From Enterococcaceae bacterium (GTDB lineage Bacteria > Bacillota > Bacilli > Lactobacillales > Enterococcaceae): DNA of 64,000 bases. The position numbers and the translations under genes were made by a program. The notes beneath the pieces are model-generated. The model was given only the letters and a program-made list of their open reading frames with translations, did not search any database and had not been told where the DNA came from. Below, in pieces: positions 57,726 through 64,000 of the stretch (its first letter is position 1; each line of letters begins with the position of its first letter). The stretch covers positions 186,001 through 250,000 of the forward strand of contig JALCOL010000003.1 in NCBI GenBank assembly GCA_022649665.1, given 5' to 3'.

Positions 57726-58352
57726 TTGATCGCGATCGTAGATTACGGAGTTGGAAATTTATTCAGTTTAGGGCGCTCTTTGGAATATTTAGGACTGCCG
57801 TATCGGCTGAGCAAAAATGTTGCAGAATTAGAACAGGCGGACCAGCTGATTTTACCGGGTGTTGGCGCTTTCGGCGACGCCGCGCACAAATTGCATGAAC
57901 TTGCGCTTTTTGAGCCGCTGCAAGAAATCGCTGCCGGCGGCAAACCGCTTTTAGGGATCTGTCTGGGCATGCAGCTGCTCTTTTCAGAAAGCGCAGAATT
58001 CGGCCGGCATACCGGGCTCGATTTGATTCCCGGAAAAATCATTTCCTTGAAACAAAGTCTTGCCGAAAAATCCCCGGAGTTAAAAACCCCGCATATGGGC
58101 TGGGATACTTTGGAACAAACCCAAGCCAGCTCTTCAGCGGTCGCGGCTGCTTTTGAAGAAGGCGATGCCGTATATTACGTGCACAGCTTCTACGCCTCCG
58201 GCTGTGCCGCGAACACGCTGGCCGCGAGCCGTTACGGCGTCATGATCCCTGGGATCGTTCAAAAGGATAAGATATACGGAATGCAGTTCCATCCGGAAAA
58301 AAGCGGAAATACCGGTCTGGCGCTGCTGAAAGCATTCAGTGAGGTGAAATAA
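57726..58352 (+). CDS. hisH: Imidazole glycerol phosphate synthase, glutaminase subunit
   Basis: 208 residues. Class I amidotransferase with Cys in LLGICLGMQLLF and the His-Glu pair in MQFHPEKSG. Feeds ammonia to HisF. The start is TTG 57726, six bases after AAGGAGG. Confidence 0.95.
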   Translation: MIAIVDYGVGNLFSLGRSLEYLGLPYRLSKNVAELEQADQLILPGVGAFGDAAHKLHELALFEPLQEIAAGGKPLLGICLGMQLLFSESAEFGRHTGLDLIPGKIISLKQSLAEKSPELKTPHMGWDTLEQTQASSSAVAAAFEEGDAVYYVHSFYASGCAANTLAASRYGVMIPGIVQKDKIYGMQFHPEKSGNTGLALLKAFSEVK

Positions 58353-59089
58353 TGGAAATCTACCCCGCAATCGATTGTTTGGACCAAAAAGTCGTCCGGC
58401 TCTATCAAGGCGACTATGCACAAAAAGAAGTCTACGGGACGGATCCGCTAGCATTCGCCGAACAGTTTCAAAAAGCCGGTGCGACGCATCTGCATCTGGT
58501 CGATCTGGACGGTGCCAAATACGGAAAACAGCGGCATTTCGACTGGATCCGAAAATTGGCGGAAGCAACAGACCTTTTTATTGAGATGGGCGGCGGGATC
58601 CGCGATGCGGAAACGATCGATCAATGCCTGAGTGCTGGGATCGATCGCGTGATCCTCGGGACTTTGGCCCAAAAAGATCCGCAAACGGCCCAAGCACTGC
58701 TGGAAAAATATGGTACGAAAATCGCGATCGGCGTTGATGCGCGTGACGGCAAAGTGGCCGTAAACGGCTGGTTGGAAACGACCGAAACCGATGCGGTCTC
58801 TTTTTGCCGGGAAGCCGTCTCCTGGGGAGCGCGTCATATTATCTTTACCGAGATCTCGCGCGACGGTACAGGTCAAGGGGTCAATCTGCCGCTTTATCAA
58901 AAGCTGCAGGAAATTCCTGAAATCCTTTTGACGGCTTCGGGCGGGATCACGAGCATGGAAGACATCACTCAATTGAAAAACAGCGGCATTTACGGGGCGA
59001 TCCTCGGCAAGTCGCTTTACAGCGGAAAATTGGCACTGGCTGAAGTGATCCATGCCGCTGGAGCGCAAACGAAAGAAGGCGACGCGTGA
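58352..59089 (+). CDS. hisA: ProFAR isomerase
   Basis: 245 residues, beta/alpha barrel with catalytic Asp in YPAIDCLDQKVVRL and phosphate-binding ASGGITSMED. The start ATG shares one base with the hisH stop. Confidence 0.94.
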   Translation: MEIYPAIDCLDQKVVRLYQGDYAQKEVYGTDPLAFAEQFQKAGATHLHLVDLDGAKYGKQRHFDWIRKLAEATDLFIEMGGGIRDAETIDQCLSAGIDRVILGTLAQKDPQTAQALLEKYGTKIAIGVDARDGKVAVNGWLETTETDAVSFCREAVSWGARHIIFTEISRDGTGQGVNLPLYQKLQEIPEILLTASGGITSMEDITQLKNSGIYGAILGKSLYSGKLALAEVIHAAGAQTKEGDA

Positions 59090-59853
59090 TGCTGACAAAA
59101 CGGATCATTCCATGCTTGGACGTCCGCGACGGTAAAGTCGTGAAAGGTGTTCAATTTCAAGATTTGCAGGAACTCGCTTCGCCGATCGACTTGGCAAAAC
59201 GCTATAACGCCGCCGGTGCAGATGAACTGGTCTTTTATGATATCACGGCTTCTGCGGAGGGACGCGCGCTATTCAGCGATATCTTGCAAGACGTGGCGCG
59301 CGAGATCTTTATTCCTTTGACCGTCGGCGGCGGGATCAATACACTGGCGGACTTCGAACGTGTCTTGAACAGCGGTGCCGATAAAGTAAGTATCAATTCC
59401 GGTGCACTGAAAGATCCTTCGCTGATCGAAAGAGCCGCCAAAAAATACGGCAGCCAGTGCGTCGTTTTATCTGTCGATATCAAAAAAGCGGCTGGAACTT
59501 GGCATGTCTTTGCACAAGGCGGCCGCATCGATACCGGGAAAGACGCGCTGGCATGGATCCGTGAAGGCCAAGAGCGCGGTGCTGGTGAGATCGTGGCCAA
59601 CAGCATGGATACCGACGGCGTTCGAGCAGGTTTTGACTTGCCGCTGCTTCGCTCGATCACCGAAACGACTGAACTTCCAGTGATCGCTTCCGGCGGGGCA
59701 GGGAATGCGCAAGATTTTGTCAAACTCTTTCAAAGTGTTCCCAAGATTGATGCCGGTCTGGCGGCGTCGATCTTCCACCATGAAGAAGTTTCGATCAAAG
59801 AATTGAAAGAACAGCTGAAAGCTGCCGGGATCCCGGTACGGACCGTGAAATGA
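59089..59853 (+). CDS. hisF: Imidazole glycerol phosphate synthase, cyclase subunit
   Basis: 254 residues; RIIPCLDVRDGKVVKGVQF and IASGGAGNAQDF are characteristic. ATG 59089 overlaps the hisA stop; the GTG three bases earlier is less likely. Works with HisH. Confidence 0.95.
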   Translation: MLTKRIIPCLDVRDGKVVKGVQFQDLQELASPIDLAKRYNAAGADELVFYDITASAEGRALFSDILQDVAREIFIPLTVGGGINTLADFERVLNSGADKVSINSGALKDPSLIERAAKKYGSQCVVLSVDIKKAAGTWHVFAQGGRIDTGKDALAWIREGQERGAGEIVANSMDTDGVRAGFDLPLLRSITETTELPVIASGGAGNAQDFVKLFQSVPKIDAGLAASIFHHEEVSIKELKEQLKAAGIPVRTVK

Positions 59854-59863
59854 GGAGAGCCTA

Positions 59864-60511
59864 TTGAATATCGATGAATTAAAGTTTGACGCGCAGGGGC
59901 TGATCCCTGCCGTGATCCAAGATTTTTACACCAAAGAGATCTTAACGCTTGCTTATATGAACCGTGAAAGTTTAGAGATGTCTTTGAACGATCATTTAGT
60001 CACGCTTTTTTCGCGCAGCCGGCAAGAGCTTTGGCGCAAAGGCGAAACCAGCGGAAATTTTCAGCATATCGTCAAAATCATCGCTGATTGCGACCAAGAT
60101 GCTTTGAATGTCCAAGTGATCAAAGATGGACCCGCTTGCCACACCGGCAAGGAAAGCTGCTTTTTTGACACGCTTTATGAAGATCCGGCGATCAAGGAAC
60201 CATTTTCTTTGGCGCAGCTCGAAGAATTGATCGCCTCGCGCCAAAAGGAACCGGTCGAAGGCAGTTATACAAGCTATTTATTTGAAAAAGGGCAAGAAAA
60301 AATCTTGAAAAAAGTAGGCGAGGAATCGACAGAGGTCGTGATCGCCGCAATGAAAAACGACGAAAAAGAAACGATTTATGAAATTTCGGATTTGACGTAT
60401 CATGTACTCGTCTTGATGATCGAGGCTGGGATCCCGCTGGAAGCGGTTGCTTCTGAGCTAGAGCGGCGGCATGTCGTCGATCATAAAAAGAAGCAGGAAC
60501 CGTTCGGCTGA
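59864..60511 (+). CDS. hisIE: Bifunctional phosphoribosyl-AMP cyclohydrolase/PR-ATP pyrophosphatase
   Basis: 215 residues. The N-terminal cyclohydrolase has TLFSRSRQELWRKGETSGN and DGPACHTGKESCF (metal Cys/His). The C-terminal pyrophosphatase has KKVGEESTEVVIAAM. The start is TTG 59864 after AGGAGAG. Confidence 0.95.
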   Translation: MNIDELKFDAQGLIPAVIQDFYTKEILTLAYMNRESLEMSLNDHLVTLFSRSRQELWRKGETSGNFQHIVKIIADCDQDALNVQVIKDGPACHTGKESCFFDTLYEDPAIKEPFSLAQLEELIASRQKEPVEGSYTSYLFEKGQEKILKKVGEESTEVVIAAMKNDEKETIYEISDLTYHVLVLMIEAGIPLEAVASELERRHVVDHKKKQEPFG

Positions 60512-60538
60512 TTTTTGCAAAAAAGAAGGGAGCTCCAG

Positions 60539-61357
60539 ATGACCTCAAATTGCCACACTCACAGTACTTGGTGCGACGGGGCAGATTCCCCTGAAGAGCT
60601 TATCCAAACAGCGATCAAAGCCGGTTTGACGGATCTAGGCTTTTCTTCGCACAGTCCGGCGCCATTTGATCCGGAATGTCCGGGGATTCGCAGCGAAGCG
60701 GCTTATCAAAGAGCGATCTTCGCATTGAAAGAAAAGTACCGCGGGAAAATCACGATCTCTTGCGGCATCGAACAGGATTATTTTTCCCCGCCGCCGGCTG
60801 CTGGTTATGATTATGTGATCGGCTCGGTCCATTATTTGAAAAAAGACGGCCACCTTTTCTCGGTCGATGAGAGCCCTGAACAGTTGCAGCAGGCTTTAAC
60901 AGACTATTATGCGGGAGATTCGCTCGCACTAGTACGTGATTACTACGAAGCCGTACTTGACAATGTCCAAAAAAATCAGCCGAAGATCGTCGGTCATTTT
61001 GATCTGCTTCTTAAATTCAATGAGCAAAATCCGTGGATCGCGGAAACAAGCAAAAGCTACTTAACGATTGCCCAAGCAGCACTCGCGGAAGTTTCTCGAA
61101 TGATCAAACAATATGGCGGGATCATTGAAGTCAATACCGGCGCGATGAGCCGCGGCTGGCGGAGGAGCCCTTATCCGGCAGATCCGCTTCTCTCTTTTTT
61201 GCACGAGCATAGGACCCCGATCATCCTCACCAGCGACGCGCACCAGAAAAAAGATTTGACCGCATATTTTGCCGAAACGCAAGCGTTGTTGAAAAACATC
61301 GGATTTTCAAAAATATATCAATTGCAGCAAGGTGAATTTTCTGAAACGCCTTTGTGA
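60539..61357 (+). CDS. hisK: Histidinol-phosphatase, PHP type
   Basis: 272 residues. PHP metal sites NCHTHSTWCDG, GFSSHSP, VIGSVHYL, VGHFDLLLKF and LTSDAHQ are in order. Dephosphorylates histidinol phosphate. ATG 60539 follows AAGGGAG by six bases; an upstream in-frame start at 60515 has no such site. Last gene of the operon; a weak GACGAA/TTCGTC hairpin follows. Confidence 0.93.
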   Translation: MTSNCHTHSTWCDGADSPEELIQTAIKAGLTDLGFSSHSPAPFDPECPGIRSEAAYQRAIFALKEKYRGKITISCGIEQDYFSPPPAAGYDYVIGSVHYLKKDGHLFSVDESPEQLQQALTDYYAGDSLALVRDYYEAVLDNVQKNQPKIVGHFDLLLKFNEQNPWIAETSKSYLTIAQAALAEVSRMIKQYGGIIEVNTGAMSRGWRRSPYPADPLLSFLHEHRTPIILTSDAHQKKDLTAYFAETQALLKNIGFSKIYQLQQGEFSETPL

Positions 61358-61495
61358 CGAAATAAGCAATTTGCTGCGGATCTTCGTCTTTCTTCCGCTG
61401 AGCACTCATCACGACCGCTTCCTTTGCGTCAGACTACTCAAACTTGGCAGATTCTGCTATGCTGAGAGAAAACAATCTGGAAGGGGGAGGTTTCA

Positions 61496-62446
61496 ATTTT
61501 TGAAAGCAGGCTCGGCGGCATTATCGTTGCCGCAAATCCAAAAGCAACCGATCCGATTCTTGAAGTCGGCGGTATTTCGATCGTGAAAAGGCTGGTGATG
61601 ACCTTCCAGCAGGCCGGAATATTCCCGATCGTCGTGATCACGGGAACGGAAGAAGAGGAAGTCGGTTATCAGCTGGCTGATCGCGGAGTCGTCTACGTCC
61701 GTAATGAAAATTATCGCCAAGCGGAACTGATCGATTCGATCATGCTCGGCCTTGAGTTTTTGAAAGATAAATGTCGCAAGATCGTCTTTTCTCCTGTGAA
61801 TTTTCCGCTCTTTTTGCCGCAAACGCTTCATCAGATCTTGGAGCAGCCGGGGCTGATCGTGACGCCGTCTTATCACGGTAAAAGCGGCCATCCAACGGTG
61901 ATCGACACGCAGATCTTGCCGGAGATCTTTGAGCGCCGGCGGCATGCGGACGGCTTTCGCGGGATCTTGAACGATTTAAAGGATGAACGAAAGTGGGTGG
62001 ATGTGACCGATGCCGGTGTCATTTTATCGATCCATCAAAAAAAACAGTTGAAAGCTCATTTGAAAAAGCATGAAAAACAATTTATTCATCCTTTTCTGCA
62101 GCTGAATTTGGAAAAAGAAGGGATTCTTTTCAATGCACGCGGCAAACTGCTGCTGCTTTTGCTCGAAGAAACTCACTCGGTCAGCCGAGCGGCCAAAATG
62201 ATGCGGATGTCGATCAGCAAGTCTTGGCAGACGATCCACGAATTGGAAGACGCGTTTGCGATCCCGCTGGTCGAACGCCAGCAAGGCGGCCGAACCGGCA
62301 GCCAAAGCCGGCTGACCAAGGCCGGCCAGATGCTGCTCCAAAATTATCAAGCATACGAAGAGTCGCTTTATCAATATAACTGGGAGCTCTTTAAAAAAAA
62401 TCTGCTGGATACGCCGCTTTTTGACGAAGCGAATGCCTTTGAATAA
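61496..62446 (+). CDS. MobA-like nucleotidyltransferase fused to ModE-type HTH, apparent ATT start
   Basis: 316 residues if started at ATT 61496. The N-terminal two thirds match MocA/MobA-like NTP transferases (GGIIVAANPK, TFQQAGIFPIVVITG, IVFSPVNFPLF, GKSGHPTVID). The C-terminal part is a ModE/LysR-like winged helix (LLLLLEETHSVSRAAKMMRMSISKSWQTI). The homologous start region lies upstream of the first usual start (GTG 61583), and no ATG, GTG or TTG exists in frame back to the stop at 61463. A very strong AGGGGGAGG (61482-61490) is five bases before ATT. The usual GxSxRMG loop is replaced by NPKATD, so catalysis is doubtful and a regulatory role in molybdenum metabolism is likely. Confidence 0.8.
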   Translation: MFESRLGGIIVAANPKATDPILEVGGISIVKRLVMTFQQAGIFPIVVITGTEEEEVGYQLADRGVVYVRNENYRQAELIDSIMLGLEFLKDKCRKIVFSPVNFPLFLPQTLHQILEQPGLIVTPSYHGKSGHPTVIDTQILPEIFERRRHADGFRGILNDLKDERKWVDVTDAGVILSIHQKKQLKAHLKKHEKQFIHPFLQLNLEKEGILFNARGKLLLLLLEETHSVSRAAKMMRMSISKSWQTIHELEDAFAIPLVERQQGGRTGSQSRLTKAGQMLLQNYQAYEESLYQYNWELFKKNLLDTPLFDEANAFE

Positions 62447-62450
62447 GTAT

Positions 62451-62480
62451 TTGCAAGCCGCAAGAAAAGCGGGCTATACT
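62451..62480 (+). promoter_or_regulatory. Promoter for a short transcript
   Basis: TTGCAA (62451-62456) and TATACT (62475-62480) with an 18-base spacer, immediately after the stop codon of the preceding gene. Only about 115 bases separate it from a terminator, and no gene lies between. Confidence 0.6.
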
Positions 62481-62486
62481 ATAGAT

Positions 62487-62602
62487 GTGTTCAAACCAAA
62501 CCGTTTTTACATTTTGGGCAAGATGTAAAAATCGGATCGGCACGAAGTTTAACGATTTCTTTCATAAAAACACCGACCTGCGGAAAAGGTCGGTGTTTTT
62601 TG
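62487..62602 (+). ncRNA. Candidate small RNA, about 115 nt
   Basis: Bounded by the promoter above and an intrinsic terminator. It contains a hairpin in which TTTTTACAT (about 62504-62512) pairs with ATGTAAAAA (62523-62531), followed by a short unpaired region and the terminator stem. No ribosome site with a start codon is visible. It could instead be the 5' part of no gene, since the next gene is on the opposite strand. Confidence 0.45.
62567..62601. terminator. Bidirectional intrinsic terminator
   Basis: AAAACACCGACC (62567-62578) pairs with GGTCGGTGTTTT (62588-62599). T6 follows on the plus strand, and A-richness on the left also suits the convergent minus-strand gene. Confidence 0.85.
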
Positions 62603-62620
62603 TTGGTTTGATATAGCTGA

Positions 62621-64000
62621 TCAGCCGATGCCGATCGTAAAGTAAAGCAGCTTATCCGCATAATGGTAGCGCATTTTGCTATCGCGCTCCAGCGTTTTAT
62701 GCGTCAGCGCGACTTCATCAGTAATGATCGCATCCGTTCCATAAAAACGCATCCGCGAGACGGCATCCGCACTGTTGACCGTCCAAACATAGACCTTTTT
62801 ATGATCGTTTCGTGCGGCATCGATAAAATCACCATTGATCGTTGAGTATTCCATCGTCAAAAAGTCAGCTGAACTGACCGGCGGGCCAACGATGTTGAAC
62901 GGCATGATATAACCGACTACGAGTGCTGGCGCTTTTTTCTTGATCTTTTCGACCAGCTGATAGTCAAGCGATTGCAGCTCGTAATGCTGGCTTTCGATCT
63001 CCCCTTGATATTTTTGGAGAAAGTCGTTCACTAGCCCAGGCGCATCGAGCGTTGAAGTCTTGATCTCGATCAAAAGTTTCTGCTGAAGATTTTTTGCAGC
63101 TTTCAAATATTCATCGAATGACGCAACCGGGGCGGTGTAGCCATTCTCGTGCTGCGTCAATTTCGTCAGCTCGCTCAGCGTCAGTTCCTGCGGACGACGA
63201 TCAACACCGGTCAATGTCTTCAGATCCGGATCATGCATCACCACGAATTGTTTATCTTTTGTCTGCTGGATATCGATCTCCACATAATCGGGGTGGAGCT
63301 GTGCCGTTTTGATCAAGGCCGGGATCGAATTTTGGACGCCGTTTCCGTGGCTGACGCCGCGATGTGAAATAACATACGGGCGGCGTGCATCTTCAGCCGT
63401 CAGAAAATGATGATTGTACGTAAATAATCCGCCGAGAAAAAGAACAAGCAGGATCGTGAGCGTTTTTCGAGAAGTCAGCCAAGTGAACTTCTGATCAGTC
63501 GAAAAATGCGGGACTTTCAGCTGCGGAAGTTCTGCGTGGCGTGCAAGAAAATCGATCCCGATAAAAAAGATCAACGTTGTCGAGCCAATCAAATTGATGA
63601 TGAACAAAAGCTGCAAGAGCGCCATGATCACAATCGCTGACGCCAGCGCGGCAGCGTTCCAATAATGTTCGATGGTTTGCTGGAAAAACAGCAAGGCAGC
63701 CGTCGCTCCGGCGATCAGCAAAAATAAACAGCCTGCGAAAATAATAAATTTCCCGATAAAGTACCACAGACGGCGGCGCGTGATCCGCCAACTGTAGCGG
63801 ATCGCATCGCGCAAGCGGGCCTTTGTCAAGATCATTCGCGGCAAAACAAAGCTCAAGCTGAGACTGAAATACAGCAAGATCAGATAGACAATGACGGCCA
63901 GCGCAATGATCGTGACCCGATTTGTAAAAATGTAGTCCATGACAAATGCCGGGATCTTGATCTTTGAGAGAAGATTTGAACGGTAGTTGAAGCCGATGAT
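62621..64000 (-). CDS. Membrane glycerophosphodiester phosphodiesterase, 5' end cut by window
   Basis: At least 459 residues; the frame is open to the window edge, so the N-terminus is missing. The visible N-terminal part has several transmembrane segments (the GDPD membrane domain), and the C-terminal about 250 residues are the catalytic GDPD barrel with VISHRGVSHGNGVQNSIPA, VEIDIQQTKDKQFVVMHDPDL and LIEIKTS. It hydrolyses glycerophosphodiesters, or lipoteichoic-acid-type glycerophosphate chains in some Firmicutes, with its active site likely outside the membrane. Confidence 0.9.
   Translation of the reverse strand: MIGFNYRSNLLSKIKIPAFVMDYIFTNRVTIIALAVIVYLILLYFSLSLSFVLPRMILTKARLRDAIRYSWRITRRRLWYFIGKFIIFAGCLFLLIAGATAALLFFQQTIEHYWNAAALASAIVIMALLQLLFIINLIGSTTLIFFIGIDFLARHAELPQLKVPHFSTDQKFTWLTSRKTLTILLVLFLGGLFTYNHHFLTAEDARRPYVISHRGVSHGNGVQNSIPALIKTAQLHPDYVEIDIQQTKDKQFVVMHDPDLKTLTGVDRRPQELTLSELTKLTQHENGYTAPVASFDEYLKAAKNLQQKLLIEIKTSTLDAPGLVNDFLQKYQGEIESQHYELQSLDYQLVEKIKKKAPALVVGYIMPFNIVGPPVSSADFLTMEYSTINGDFIDAARNDHKKVYVWTVNSADAVSRMRFYGTDAIITDEVALTHKTLERDSKMRYHYADKLLYFTIGIG

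Overview
The window looks like chromosome from a member of the Lactobacillales (low- to mid-GC Firmicutes, lactic acid or enterococcus-like). The reasons are strong AGGAGG ribosome sites, frequent TTG/GTG starts, intrinsic terminators, sigma-A promoters, a PRD-type PTS regulator with a cellobiose-type PTS, RqcH, LytR-CpsA-Psr and DegV proteins, and ATP-type PEP carboxykinase. The species cannot be named from the sequence alone. The organism appears largely able to make its own aromatic amino acids, histidine and arginine, which is uncommon in this order.

Layout. 1-3 kb: M24 peptidase (cut by the window edge), POT peptide transporter and an XRE-cupin regulator. 3.2-8.8 kb: beta-glucoside PTS (IIB, IIC, IIA) with 6-phospho-beta-glucosidase and a divergent PRD regulator. 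9-12.5 kb: rqcH and pckA on the minus strand. 13.4-16.4 kb: a trpXYZ-like ABC transporter behind a tryptophan leader peptide and attenuator. 16.4-24.7 kb: aroE-aroF-aroB-aroC-tyrA-aroA-aroK/pheA behind a Tyr/Phe leader peptide and attenuator. 24.9-31 kb: a 2-hydroxyacyl-CoA-dehydratase/double-cubane-like protein and its activator ATPase, then a MoeA-like protein, modABC and mogA. 31-37 kb: LCP protein, GyrI-like protein, ABC exporter, GNAT and DJ-1/PfpI proteins. 37-41.5 kb: argC-argJ-argB-argD on the minus strand. 41.8-45 kb: DegV, an alpha/beta hydrolase and two unknowns. 45-53 kb: an accessory region with a 51-residue membrane protein, a frameshifted Mrr-like nuclease, a solo TnpB-like protein followed by a highly foldable non-coding stretch, gene remnants, a 664-residue orphan and two paralogous small proteins. 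53-61.4 kb: a complete histidine operon hisZG-D-C-B-H-A-F-IE-K. 61.5-64 kb: a nucleotidyltransferase/ModE-like fusion that seems to start at ATT, a candidate small RNA and a membrane-bound GDPD (cut by the window edge).

The most notable result is the pair of neighbouring ribosome-mediated attenuators. Each has a near-consensus promoter, a short ORF loaded with the regulatory codons (Trp in one, Tyr/Phe in the other), and five complementary segments ending in an intrinsic terminator. Both can be read so that stalling on the regulatory codons favours read-through. Gram-positive bacteria usually use T-boxes or TRAP for this job; neither is recognisable here. Two enzyme fusions (HisZ-HisG and AroK-PheA) also stand out. 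The link between the double-cubane-like pair and molybdenum genes is suggestive but rests on context only.
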